A DNA stretch of 64,000 bases from Bryum argenteum (taxonomy: Eukaryota > Streptophyta > Bryopsida > Bryales > Bryaceae): positions 27,393,010-27,457,009 of the forward strand of contig CM073321.1 in assembly GCA_037043015.1 (NCBI GenBank), in the 5' to 3' direction. Position numbers and translations under genes: made by a program. Below, in pieces: positions 25,259 through 37,619 of this stretch. Under the pieces are notes generated by a model. That model was not told the origin of the DNA. It searched no databases and worked only from the letters and a program-made list of their open reading frames with translations. Numbering within the stretch: the first letter of the stretch is position 1; each line of letters opens with the position of its first letter.

Positions 25259-25906
25259 TTTACTTACGAAGAGTTGCTATTGCATTCGTCCTCATTCGCG
25301 TTAAGCAAAGCAGAAAATTCTACCTCAATGACACAGCAAATTTTCACCTTCGACTTTGTTAGACTGGAGTGGGGTTTTGATATTTCTGATATCCCTATCT
25401 CTTAATCCGAACGGAAGATGTTATTCATGAAGCGCCCACGCATGCCCCTAGGGCAGGGTCCTCACACAATTCTTACTGGTGTACCTCAATCTAAATTTTC
25501 ATGAATTTTTTTAGGTCTCACTATTCGTTGTTGTTTGATACCTTCAGAAACTGAGGGTTCCTTGTTCCATTCAGTATTTGTATGAATGAACTGGGTTTCA
25601 AAAGGATTCTAGGAAGGATTCTCAAAAGGGTTGTGGTAAGGATTGTCAAATGGATTGTGATAAGGGCTCCGGTAGGTAAGTGTAAGGTGTATATTGATGT
25701 TTGAGATGTATTTTGAGGTTAGAGGTTGGAAAAGGTAGCAAGCTCATCATTGTTCCCGATGAGAGTGTGTAATCTTTACTTTGCTATGCAATCTACTTTC
25801 GTTTGTGCCTGACAATTTTTCTAAAATGCAGTACTCACCAGCCTCCGTTAAAAAGGTCCAAGAATCCAATTGGGGGCTGTCCGGTGGGAACAATAAGGGC
25901 CTTAAG

Positions 25907-27046
25907 GGTTAACCCTGGAACGTCGGAGCGGCCATTTTATGTCCGATGAACAGAACATTTTCACTGTAACCTATTATTGGGGGATGAATTTCATTATCAT
26001 GGAATTCATTTGAGGTCATTTAACCCTTAAGCGCCCACGGTGTCGTTTTTCGACATTTTGGATGTGAGGCTCCGTCTTTGGTGCACAACCCCGCTTTCAT
26101 CCCATCGATTTTTCATCCGCCGTTTTTTTTTGCTCAACTCCTTGGTGGGTTTACTCTACTCCCTCCTTGGATAAATAGTAAAAACCTTGATCCTCAATTT
26201 GTGAGAGTGGGCGAAAGAGATTTTTCATGAAAGTTTTGGTGGTGTGATCTTCACCCCTTTTTTGCATGGATCTTGAAATCCATACCTCCAAATGGCATGC
26301 AACTTGGTGGTCGTAGTAATTGCCATGCTACAAAGAGGATCCTACGGTTGGATTTTCCATTTTCATCTTTTATTTGTTTTTACACAGTTTTGAAAAAATC
26401 AGCATTATTACCAATTGTTAGGAGCTTTACCCCCCCTTGGGCGTTTAGGGGTTAAGGTATTTCCTAAGATCACATGTGGTATGAAAGTTGAAAGAATGGT
26501 TAAAAACAAATCACCACAAAGTGCATTTCTGCAACTTTTTCCTACTTTTATTAAGTCTCAAATTTAGGCAACTAAATGATCTCTTTTGAGTTCAAGCTCA
26601 ATTCATAAAATGAATCTTACCAAGTCTTGTTTCTACTCCAAGTTAGAATTTCAAGAAATTCCTAATATCTAGTGATTTACTGACACCTTGAGTTTACATG
26701 CCTATATGGTCTCTTTCTCAATTTTCAAATATAGCATGACACGAAACCATGGATTACACCATGCTATTCTTCACTACAATGTCCCTTTATTCTAAAAATT
26801 TCAGATTTTTTGAAAGTGATTTGTATTTGATATGAATTATTTTTGGTCTTTCTTTGAAAATTCACTTGAATTTCAAATCTTCCCAAAAAAATCTGAAATT
26901 TTTACAGCATATGAAAAGCATGTGATCACATCTACGAAAAATAAAATAAAATATTTTACTTTCAGGTAAAGTGGCGAAATGGAGGATTCAGAGTAAGACA
27001 TATCAAAGTTCAGGCCACGGTTATGGGCTCCGACGTTCCAGGGTTA
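25907..27046. mobile_element. Non-autonomous inverted-repeat element, outer member of a nest
   Basis: The left end GGGTTAACCCTGGAACGTCG (from 25907) is matched in reverse complement by GGCTCCGACGTTCCAGGGTT (27025-27044). The interior is AT-rich and has no gene. It encloses the element at 26023-26457. Confidence 0.65.
26023..26457. mobile_element. Small TTAACCC-ended inverted-repeat element nested in the above
   Basis: It begins TTAACCCTTAAGCGCCCACG and ends CTTGGGCGTTTAGGGGTTAA, which are inverted and imperfect. Near its left end is the palindrome-like GTCGTTTTTCGAC. It has no coding capacity and is a MITE-like copy. Confidence 0.6.
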
Positions 27047-27235
27047 ATGAACATCATAAACTTGAGAATTGACCTTCGTCAGTAATGTCTCCGCATCAAT
27101 GCTCTGTACTTGTCCACTATACCGTTGTTCTTATATCTTAGCAAATTTTTCAAAGTGAGTATTAAAGTTTATCTCAAAGTAAGTATTAAAGTTTATCTTC
27201 AGTTATCCACATATATTATAATGTGATTCATTTAA

Positions 27236-27479
27236 TATGCAATCAATTCACAACCCAAGTATGCATGCATGTAAAAGATGAGGCTACAAGTTGAGCAATG
27301 CAAGGTAATTTGAGAAAGATGTAGATGAAAGTAAAATACCTCGAAAAGTCACTCTTGTAATATGCAATCAATTCACAACCCAAGTATGCATGCATGTAAA
27401 AGATGAGGCTACAAGTTGAGCAATGCAAGGTAATTTGAGAAAGATGTAGATGAAAGTAAAATACCTCGAAAAGTCACTC
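27236..27479 (+). repeat. Tandem duplication, unit 125 bp
   Basis: Two nearly identical copies, starting at about 27236 and 27361, each run from ATGCAATCAATTCACAACCC to AAATACCTCGAAAAGTCACT. Shorter duplications with TATTAAAGTTTATCT lie just upstream (27153-27199). Confidence 0.9.
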
Positions 27480-27518
27480 ATGCTGACTGGAAGTCCAAAA
27501 GGGGAGGAGCGGGCAGAC

Positions 27519-27725
27519 TTTCGGTGCAGGAGAGGAAATTAGAGAGGGGTAGGGGGCTTAGAGTGTGCTTATGCTAAACCCGGATTTCACAAACGGTGGC
27601 AGGCCAACTACCATCTCAAACTTTGGGTGTAGGAGAGGAAATTAGAGAAGGGTAGGGGGCTTAGAGTGTGCTTATACTAAACATGGATTTCACAAACAGC
27701 GGTTGGCCAACTACCATCACAAATG
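27519..27725 (+). repeat. Diverged tandem duplication, unit about 108 bp
   Basis: Two copies of a block run from GGAGAGGAAATTAGAGA to GGCCAACTACCATC, with several point differences. This is older than the 125-bp pair beside it. Confidence 0.85.
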
Positions 27726-28024
27726 CAAAGAACGTTTGCATCAATCTCAATGCACAACTGTAGAACGGTAATTTTTGTGGCTCAGAAAGATTTATATTGA
27801 ATTCAAATTGCTCATCGGTACTTAAGTATTGATGAACACTGCCAAAATGGATTCTTTGCAAACATTCTCAACTTACTCTCATGAACTTTCGAATGAGAAT
27901 GGAAGTGGCTAATACCTCATGCTGTAACCAAATTAATTTGCACACTAGTGTCAATTAGTGTGCTGAGAAAGTCCAAAGTGCAAAGCTGAGGAAATATAGT
28001 GCGAGGGAAGTGCGCTGCAAGTAA

Positions 28025-29007
28025 GTTAACCCCTAGACGTCCTTGGGGTATTTTTAGCCAAAAACTCATTTTCAAAAAAGGTGATATAGATGAAAATAAA
28101 GATAAGCTATTCAGATCCCAACTGTACAAACTTGTAATAGATTTGTAGTAGATCAGGTGGACCAAAACTTGACTCATGGGACCTCATAGATTGCGAGATC
28201 ATAACATATTAGTGCGCAAAACAGGCTACAAAATACCATCATTTCCACTTTGAAGTGAAAATACTACCAACATGAAATTTGCAATCAAAAAATCAGCAAC
28301 TAGAAAGTTGTTCATTTTCATCTCAAAGACACCCTTGTACCAAAAAAATTCATCAAAAAAAAATCTTGGCTAAAATAGTAGCCTTGTAGTCGTGAAAACT
28401 GCCAAAAATTTTACAAAGGAAAAATAGTCCAAAACTAGACCCCCTCGCACTCATATCCATGCCGTTTCTTCAATATATCCTCGATTGGGTCAAGGTTTCT
28501 ACCACTAAAAATAGACTATAATTGGAATTCATCCCAAGAAATAAAGTCAAAATCTAACGATGGATGAAGGAGATCTAGCTCTTCAAAAATCATCCATTTT
28601 TCATTGTTTTCATCGTAGAAACATCATTGCAAAGCCAATACCAAAGTTATTTAGATCAAAAAACTTCCAACTACAAAGTTGTTGGGATGCATCTAAATAT
28701 CAAACCTATGAAAAAAAATTCATGAAAAACTATTTTAGATTTCACATTATTGGCTTGCAATGGTAAAACATGCCAAATGTTTGAAAACCCAAAAACAAAA
28801 GCTGCCTTCACTAAAATTCATGCCATTCAATCGTACTTTATTTTATGAGTACGCAATTTTTACTACATAAATTAGACTTGATTTGTGACCTAACCCAAGT
28901 GATTTCATCAAAAACGGAATTCGCATGAAGAAGTTATGGCTCTTCAAAGTTTCTGCCCTTCATCCAAGATGTCGTTTTCCGACACTAGGGACGTTTAGGG
29001 GTTAAAG
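28025..29007. mobile_element. TTAACCCCTA-ended non-autonomous inverted-repeat element
   Basis: It starts GTTAACCCCTAGACGTCC and ends GGGACGTTTAGGGGTTAA, which are inverted. GTCGTTTTCCGAC lies at the inner edge of the right end, like the motif at the left end of the 26023 element, so the two belong to related families. The interior is AT-rich and non-coding. Confidence 0.65.
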
Positions 29008-29459
29008 CAATCGGAGGCATCTAGGAGTTCAAGCCAAGCAGCTGCACCAATAATCAAATAAAACTGCCACAGTGAGATTACACACTGCCGCGCACTGTTC
29101 GGGAAGTTTCTGACACAATCCAGTTATTATCCCCTTTCTCATAAAAACATTTGGTAATTTTATATGATACCTACATGATACTTGGGTGATACCCATGTGA
29201 TACTTAGGTAATATTTAAATCACGAGTTGGAAAAAATCCTAACTCTTTCAAATTGAATCGGTAATCTGACAACTTCATTCGGCTGATTTACAATTGACTA
29301 CCGGATCTCCCCGATCATTGCTGCCGCGGAAAGGAGGTTGTTGGCTGCTGTGACGATGTCATTGACGTGGGCTGTAGCACGGAGACGCTAGGTACGGGTT
29401 GACGCATACGAAGCAACATCAATATGTGTGTCGCGAGCAGCTTGCACAACTAGAATGTA

Positions 29460-29910
29460 ACCCATGAAAAATGGTGATTTTCATGGAGAGATGACATGAA
29501 TATCTTCATTTTTTATGAGATTTTCTCCTCATGAAAAATGATTGCTTCATGTCATGAATATCTCATATATTTGGAGTTTCTCGTCATGAAAAGTCAAGAT
29601 TTTAATGGGAATAGGGGAAGTGGTTCCCCAAGAAATTGAATCATTTTCATGAGGAAAGGCATGAAATTTGAGATTTTTCATGACAAGAATATCATTTGAT
29701 TTCACGTAAGTTTTTCTCATGAAAAGCACATAAATTTATGTTGAGACTCATCGTTTCCTCATGATTTTTGAGATAAAAAATGAACAATTTCATGAATTTT
29801 TGCTATCCTTAAAGCTTGAGTATTTATTAACATGGAATAGAGTTTCCACATGAAAAATGTCTTATTTCTCCTCATGAATATTTATCACAACATGAAAATT
29901 TTGCACTTTT
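29460..29910. repeat. Cluster of CATGAAAA / TTTTCATG words
   Basis: A dozen or so copies of CATGAAAA or its complement occur within about 450 bp on both strands, many part of short palindromes around TCATGA. No open frame is supported. It may be the decayed interior of a foldback element. Confidence 0.6.
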
Positions 29911-30499
29911 ATGTGTAGAAACAGCCCAGCTCTGATGAAAAGAAAACACATGTTTTTTTGTAGTACAAAAGATTCAAATTTTCATTTCATAAAAATAGAG
30001 CACATTGAGGCAACTCATGTTGTCTACCTAAATACTAATCCTACTACATGTGTCTATATCTATCAATTGACTAGTTCTACTATCCAATATCAAATTCAAG
30101 TATGTTTGTCCTATCTATTGAAAATCTCAAGCCCATCTCGACTGAAGACTGATCAAGGCAGTGCAGAAGCTCAAAAATCTCCTCAGCATACATAGGTGCC
30201 CACCCAAGAACCTAGGACACAAGAGCATTGAGTTAAGATTACAAGATCACTCATTGATAGGTGCCTTCTGCAGTTCTCTAAAATCAGATCCATCACCCGT
30301 CTCTGCTCATGCAGATTCCATTCCATGCCTGACACATGCTCATTCGTGTGAGGTGAACATACAATTGATGATTCAGAGTAAATACATCAGAACTTCAAGC
30401 TTACATATTATCTGGGACGATAAATTAATGTTATATGCGGCTTCTCTGTAGAACTTTACGAACTCTAGGTATATAGTAGTGTTGTGAAGAATTACCAGC

Positions 30500-33400
30500 C
30501 CAACAGTATTCAAAACAGAGGGAGGGTAACTCCAAACCACAGTGTCAATCTGTTTGCGCTTAGTCACATCATACTCGGTATATCCCATCACTTGCTCAAT
30601 GACTTCAAGCTGGACAGGTACCACCAATGGTGCTCAGGGCATTCGAGATAAACGTAGAAAAGTTTATAGCTACAGACTATCCAACTATTAAAAGAAGGAG
30701 CTCATTGCCTTGCTTAGGAACTGGTGACTCAAAATTCTGAGTGAGATGAAAAATACCTTTCCTAAGTGAACACGTGATCCCGACGTCACTCGAGAAGCTA
30801 GCTTTTCCAGTATGTGCACTTTCGTTTTCACAGATGCCTCTAAGAAGACATCGTATCACAACATTAGCATCAAGGGGGTACTCAAAACCTCTCGCAGCCT
30901 TCAGTTCGGACTAAAATGACTTCTTTAGCTTCAATTGCCTTATATTATGATGGTAACTAACATCTCACAAGACAGAAGCTTGAATATACACCATACCTGT
31001 CATGTGGTGTAGTTCGTATAACTCCCCATATGCTTTCTTCATTTCGAGGTCCAGGCGCTTTATCTGAGAGCAAAGCAGAAAAAGAAATATACATAGTCAT
31101 CGAATAAGACTAGCAGGTTCACATTGGTGTACCATACTCAATTACCATCCAACTTACTAGTCATATCTGTGTTCTTACGTCACAATCAGATCGTAACATA
31201 TAGCATAATTATCTGAAAGTTCCAACATCTACGCCTGGGAGACATGATAGGATATAAAGACAAAGTCATTGAAATTAGGTATGAGCAAAACCAGAAGTAT
31301 ACAAGATTGAGTAACTGACTCTGTAGGTATCACTTACATGACGGCAAATTGCTCCTTCGTACAGAACTTTGAGGGCCATCTTTTCATCAACTTCTTCCAC
31401 GATCTCATTGTTCCCTGTTATGAGCTGTTCAAGTGCATAAACAATGCTAATGATTTTCGTTATTGAAATGAGTATGACACTCGTAAGCTCAGTTTAAAAT
31501 TCTACCCTGCAGGTCATTGCGACTTCATACCTGGAAATTATTTCCAAATATTCCTCGTATTGCCATTTCACCTGCTGGATTGCCATCAGAACTTAATCCG
31601 TATACGCTGTTCATTGTCGGACCTGACCTGTGCTGCAGGATTTCTTTAGAAAGAAGGTCGTCTCTTATCTTTGTGAGGTTTTCCCCGAAATACTGCACAT
31701 CCTCCTCTGGGTAGCCACAGGATCATATGAGGCATCTCATTAAAAGGGTAGAGTAAGTACAAACTATATCGAATTTACAAAAAGAACTCAATGTGAATGT
31801 TTGTCCCTGCTCTAAACATACCACAGAGCGGGATCTCGTTGGCGGCACAACGAAGGTGCAAGCGCAGTAGGTGCGGATTAGTAGGATTGCAAACTACCTG
31901 CTCCACATCTCTGCTAAAGAGCTGCTAATCACGAAATGTCCGTGAAAAAATATGGTCAACGAAGGTGCCTGATTACCACTCAAACGATACCACAATCGCA
32001 GAGTTTCAAGACTATGGAAAGTCAAACAGATGTGAGGAATTGAATCGAGTGGCAGGTGTAAGAGCGGACCTTTTCAGGATTTTTCATATAGAAAACGTCC
32101 AGCTCTCTCCCGCGGCCTACAATTACCGCCAAGGATGCTCCATGCCTTCTACCCGCTCGACCTGCCTATAAACACAAGATTAGAATTGATCAAATCGAGG
32201 CTAACAGAACCGCTTGCGATAGTACTAGTCGAAGTGAAGTACACTCGTTATTGTTGGCACTAAATTTTTTGATATCTGAGAAGAAGTAACTCAACAATCT
32301 CAACGAGCATCAATAGATACTACAGTAGCAAAGCCCTATCATCATCATAATTTGGAGATTCCATTCCGAAGATCAAGAATCCGCTACAAATTCCGACCTG
32401 GTGCCACAGACTACACATACTATCTGGCAATCCCACATGAACAGTCGCATCTAGATTCCCCACCTATATTCACAGACAACAGACTTTAAGTCTTTAGTAG
32501 GCTCAATACCTGTAGGTCATCAGAAGAGAGGGTGCACTATCAATGCTGATTATACTGGGTTATCAATTGTCGGGTTCAAAAAACAGAAATTCTACAAACA
32601 TCTTCTCAGCCGGATCGGGTACACTTCTTTCCCACAAGATTCGTCAGATGAATGGCAGGATCTGCAGCTCACATCAATGCCTAGTTCCAGGGCATTAGTG
32701 GTCACAAGCGCTCGTAACTGTCCATCTTGCAAGCGCTGCATCATGAAACCAATCGAAACCAAGAGATATCAATATCAGCAAGAGAGACCATGAAGAACTC
32801 CTAATTCCCTTTTCAGGAAATCGAGTCCACAAAGAACTATGATCGATTTTGTGTAAGCTCAGGTGGCCAACTGGCAAGAACGACATTACAGATCTTCAGA
32901 CACGAATTGACCTTTTCCAATGAAATTATTTCCACTTGTGTGTAACCTGCCCTGTACCTATCGACTTTTTTCACAAAATCAAATCGCTTCTGCCCAATCA
33001 AATCAAGCAGACGTGAATAGTCTTTGCTCCTTATATGCAAACTTTGACATCATGATATAAATATTTCGGAGAAATAAATATTTCGGAGAATCGAGCTGCA
33101 CGATTGGGGGATTAATCGCACTTCTGAATCAAGGCTGTTGAGTGGATTAGATTGAGATTACCTTTTTAGAAAGTTCCTGGCGAACCATCTTGCAAATAAT
33201 TTCGGAAGACTTGCGATCTTCCACAAAGACCAGAATCTGAAGGTCTTCTTGCATCAGTGTTACCTGATTACAGTTCAAACAAATATCAGCATGTTTGACT
33301 GCTCTGGTTCCCAGTTTAACTTCTCGAATGTGCTGGCAATTTATGTGCTGGCAACAACCATTTCCTCCATACCACAATCCTGACAGTGTCTTTGTAATCG

Positions 33401-33522
33401 CTGCGCTGGTTCCCATTCACTGTTTCAGGTGGCAACCAGCACATGACTTGTTTTTCGCCAGCCGGTGCACCAGACCCATATATCACCTCCATGTCGATTG
33501 TGGTTAGCTTCTTCACATGCTC
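30500..33522 (-). CDS. HRQ1: HRQ1-type RecQ4-like DNA helicase, C-terminal part only
   Basis: Exons in transcript order: 33522-33373, 33263-33162, about 33031-32935, 32735-32673, 32463-32398, 32165-32070, 31921-31822, 31706-31531, 31424-31338, 31063-30997, then about 30614-30507. Most junctions are GT-AG and in phase. Helicase motifs of the second RecA domain are clear: ILVFVEDRKSSE (motif IV), ALVTTNALELGID (V), SLWHQ joined to AGRAGRRHGAS (VI). The HRQ1-specific part follows: EEDVQYFGENL, NNEIVEEVDEKMALKVLYEG, GYTEYDVTKRKQIDTV. The first RecA domain (Walker A and the DEAH box) is not found in the roughly 800 bp upstream. About nine expected codons are also missing after YRAGYT (32935). HRQ1 helicases unwind DNA in crosslink repair. 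This copy is partial: its 5' half lies far upstream across repeats, or is lost. The 3' end below about 30500 is unresolved. Confidence 0.8.
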
Positions 33523-34320
33523 CTGGATAAACGGAGATACGGAATGTTCAGACTTATGAATCTTTAAGCATCTGGACCTATACAAAATTTCTAAGTCAAT
33601 TGTCGCCTGTCTTTGGTATCAATATATATGGCTTTTAATCTCCTCAAAAAGGTTCCATCAATTATGAACAAGGTACTCAAGGATTTGCTAGCCATTGTCA
33701 GCAGTGTGTTCTATTGGAAATCTGAAGGTCAAGTATGATTGAGTGTGATCCTGTTGCTAAAAAAACTCTATCATTGCCTGAACAATCAGAATCTGCTGCA
33801 ATCGGTGGTTGGAAGGTGAGTTGCGAAAATGAGGCACAATGTTACCTGACCGCAGATATAATTCCCAGCATGATTGCGCACGCAAAACCCCACTGTGCTC
33901 CAGCTTCAGGCCCTGTGGTACCACATCGACGTACGTCACTGCCTGTTGCGAATCTTATTGCAGACCAGCATTTGACCATCACTAAATGTACCTGCTTGCA
34001 GGAACTTCAGAATCTGGTTAAAAAGGAGTGGACTCGTGAATGCCAGAGCGCCATTGATGAGCTGCAAATTGGATCATCGTGCAACCATATGAGCGAAGAC
34101 GATCGATGACTGCTACAGGAGTCAAGACACCATAGTTGGTAGTCACCACGATTGAATTCATTCGACCACATGATTTCACGTAGGAAAAGGGATCGAGAAC
34201 CTGAAACAGATAAAAAACAGATGTTTCAGATGCCAAGAAACAGGTAACTCCGACCACAGGCATGAAAAATAGCCCATACAAGTGACGGGCCACTTTGTCT
34301 ATTACGTGCGCGTTCTTGCT
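33523..34320. other. Segment upstream of the HRQ1-like exons, unassigned
   Basis: On the minus strand, about 34204-34050 (VVTTNYGVLTPVAVIDRL) and about 33930-33830 (YVDVVPQGLKLEHSGVLRAQ) look exon-like and have plausible splice signals. They do not match HRQ1, and I cannot assign them. No Walker A or DEAH motif is seen. Confidence 0.3.
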
Positions 34321-34321
34321 C

Positions 34322-34632
34322 CCAGCGGAGGGAGGGAGAGCATTAACGTTTACGGTACTCTTCGCACTCCTGGACGACCTCGACCATCCCGTTGCTACCT
34401 TCTCTTCATCCCGTTGCTACCTCTCTTCAACCTCCGGCCATGGCTACCTCGAAACCCTAATCTGTTCTCTCCGCTTCTTCTACCTCTGTAAGCTATCAAT
34501 GCACGAAAGGAATGCAGCAATTAGGGTTGTGGGCTTAAACAATGAATGGCTTGTGATGATATGGAATGGAGCGCCGCACTGAGCGTGTGTACCGTAAACG
34601 TCAATGCTCTCCCTCCCTCCGGCGCTCAGTAC
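34322..34632. mobile_element. MITE-like element of about 310 bp
   Basis: The left arm GGAGGGAGGGAGAGCATTAA then CGTTTACGGTAC (34326-34357) is inverted at 34590-34622. The interior is short and has no gene. Confidence 0.65.
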
Positions 34633-36960
34633 TGATTCTGCGAGGTTACTGCACATCGGGATTGGACTCCCGTTCAAACAAAATCAAGACCATCCACAAT
34701 CTTGGTTAAAACCAAATCAAGATCAACCACAATCTTGGCCTCAGCCCTCCGTCGCCGCAGCCGGTCCCTACGCGCCAGGCGCCGCTTGCTCGTAACCCGA
34801 CATTCCCGGAAAAGCGCAGCAGAAAATGACCACATTTCTCCTCATGAATTATTCCTGCAATTAAAATTGTCAATATTCTTGTAAGGAATTTTTAATAATT
34901 GCTGAATTCTAGCTGTGTTGCGGACGAGTCCCTGCAGCTCCATCAGTGTGCTGTAGCGAGGATCCGTGCAGGTTCCGAATAGAGGCTCTGCGCAGTCGCG
35001 TTGGAGAGGAGGCGGGTGAGAATTTAGTGGTGGCAGGATCCATCAAGACAGCGGCGGTCAAGCTTCAGAGCTCTGACGCTACAGATCAAAGTTGGAGGTC
35101 CGCAAACTAGGTCAAACGTGGATTATCAGCTGTAGACGAGGATAACACACCAATTCGATCAGCAGCCCCATCAGCAGAAGGGGATAGTAGACTAATCACC
35201 AAGCCAACATGGCAATTCCGGGCAGCCTAGATGGTTAGAAGTAATATTTTTGCCTAAGAGTTTAATTAGGTCCTCCTTATACTGCAACGTGTATGTGGTA
35301 AAATTTGTAAAGTCAAATTCCAATTTTTGAGTCTTCTAGGACGAACCTTGGGTTGCGAGTCGACATGGGGCAGCTTAAAAAAGTAACTTTTTTGAAATTT
35401 GTTTTTAGAAACATGTTCATTACTAAATCACTACTCAAATTTCAAAGTGACTCAAGTCAAAAAGTTTACCAATTTTACAAGGGCAGTCTCCAGAAATTTC
35501 TAAAGCAATCTTCGCAATGCCCAAAAAAACTTGGGAGACAAACTTTGAATGTTATGATCTCTCAAATGGTAAACATCCAACGGTCAATTTTTTGAACACT
35601 AATCAAGCATATTCTTAGGTACAAGATCTTACGGTTGGACGTTTTAAAAATGGAAAAGAAATTGGTTCACACCCCCAAGAGTGCTTAGAGGTAGATAATT
35701 GCAGTTTTGAGGTTTCAAGCTCACAAAAAACACCAAGGAGATTTAGGGGTTAAAGACTGCAGAAGCAACAACATTATTTTTCGCATCAGCCTCTATAGAA
35801 GTCACAAATTTGTGTAGAAGATTAGAATTGTGGACACAGACTAGGAACTTGAAGAAAGAGAAAATTTGTAGGCTACCCTTCCAACTAGATCCATATTAGT
35901 TGTGTAGTCCTCCCTCTTTGCCGAAAAACGAGGGCTTGGCCTAGACCACTCATTGCTAAAAGCTATCGCTACCAATTCTACAGACATGCAGCTTATGTAT
36001 TAGGGTGGCGAGAGCAACACAAATCTGACGACGAGATTATTAGTATCGTGAGATCTTGTTGGCAAGATTAGAAAGATGTCACGTCGGAAATCTAGCAAAC
36101 AAAGCAAAAACTTATAATTTTTTTCTATTACTTTGAATCAGAGATGAAGTTTTATGAGAAATTGTAGAAATTGGTATAGAATCTTCGGTTCTTACATTTT
36201 ACAGATGGAGAGGGATCGAATCTCAATTCAAAGAAGTTCATGTTTGCAAGTTCAGCCACCTCTATCGCCACTTGTTTCTAGCCCAACACCTAAAATTCAC
36301 CCTCAGATGTATGAAGTGCAGAAGCTTCCAGATCTTCGAACCGACGTGCAAACTATCCTATTGCTTGATATGGAGATCAAATTCAATGGAGATTACCGCA
36401 ATTCCCAAGAAGAATCTCGTGGACAACACTCAAGCAAAGAATCGACCTACACAGAGGTATGAAACCTTGATTCTTAGAGTCGAGGAGGATTAGAAGATAT
36501 ACTTTGGCCTCTAAAACTCCTCACGCAAGCGAGAAGTTATAACAAACAAAAGAGAAATAAACAGAGAATACAAGATAGATCTGAACTGCAGTCGTCGCAA
36601 GTTGATGAACGACAAGGAGGAGCTACTACAAGTAGAGAAGGGGTGCTCAACGGTAACGGATCATCACACGAGCATGTGCATGCGGAGCATCTTCCAGAGA
36701 ACAGTACTGAGCTTTTAGCAGTCAGCACAATTTGTTTGGTTATATGCATGGACTGAATGTAACTTGCTTTTGGCAATCAGCGGGCAAGGTTGTCAAACCG
36801 GGCGCGATTAGGTGATCAGGCGGGCAAAACGGGCGTACGAGTTGTCCCAGACGGGTCGGCGTGCCTGCCCAGTTTGATTTTAGGGGGGTGTGTAATTTTT
36901 CGTGGGTAACAAACTTTGTAGTAAAAAGCCACATAGGATGTGACGTGTAAGTCCACCGTG
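34633..36960. other. Non-coding segment with one possible small exon
   Basis: A short direct repeat (AAATCAAGA and CCACAATCTTGG, twice) lies at 34679-34742. A TTTAGGGGTTAAA end like those at 26-29 kb occurs near 35742, without a clear partner. About 36205-36460 (plus) is open between an AG and a GT and could be an exon, but I do not recognise it. Otherwise no gene is seen. Confidence 0.4.
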
Positions 36961-36961
36961 G

Positions 36962-37480
36962 CGTCGAGGCGGGTGAATTCATATCAAGGCGGGTGAGATT
37001 TTGTGGGGGCGGGTGAAATTTTGTGGGGGCGAGTGAAATTTTGTGGGGGCGAGTGAAATTTTGTGGGGGCAGGTGAAATTTTGTGGGGGCGGGTGAAATT
37101 TTGTGGGGGCGGATGAAATTCTGCCAAGGCGGGTGAAATTTTGTTAGGGCGGGTGAAATCTTGTCACGGCGGGTGAAATTTTGTTAGGGCGGGTGAAATC
37201 TTGTCACGGCGGGTGAAATACTGGTAGGGCAGTTGACAGAAGTCGTAGGGCGGGTGCAAAACGGGTAGTGTGGGTGAAAAAAGGGGTAGGGCAGGTGCAA
37301 GAGGGGTAGGGCGGGTGACGAAATGGGTAGGGCGGGTGACATTTGGGCGGGGCGAGTGATTTTTTTCTTTAATTTAATTTATTTTTCTAATTTATTTTGA
37401 TTTTTTTCCCTTCTTCTTAAGATCAGTTCAAGGGCGGGTGAACAAAGTAGTAGGGCGGGTGCAAAAGGGATAAGGCGGCT
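36962..37480 (+). repeat. 20-bp minisatellite, GCGGGTGAAATTTTGTGGGG type
   Basis: About a dozen 20-bp units run from 36967 to about 37220. They then degrade into looser GGGCGGGTG-spaced units up to about 37480 and beyond. No coding capacity. Confidence 0.9.
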
Positions 37481-37619
37481 GACATTCGGGCGGGGCGGGT
37501 GATTTTTATTTTTATTTTTATTTATTCATTAGATCAGTTCAAAGGCGGGTGCAAAAAGTGTTATGACGAGTGCAAATACGGTATGGCAGGTGAAAAAAGT
37601 GGTATGTCAGGTGACATTT

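Noticed and set aside
36962-37220. CRISPR-like array
   Set aside because: The 20-bp units are contiguous with no unique spacers, and the DNA is eukaryotic. It is a minisatellite.
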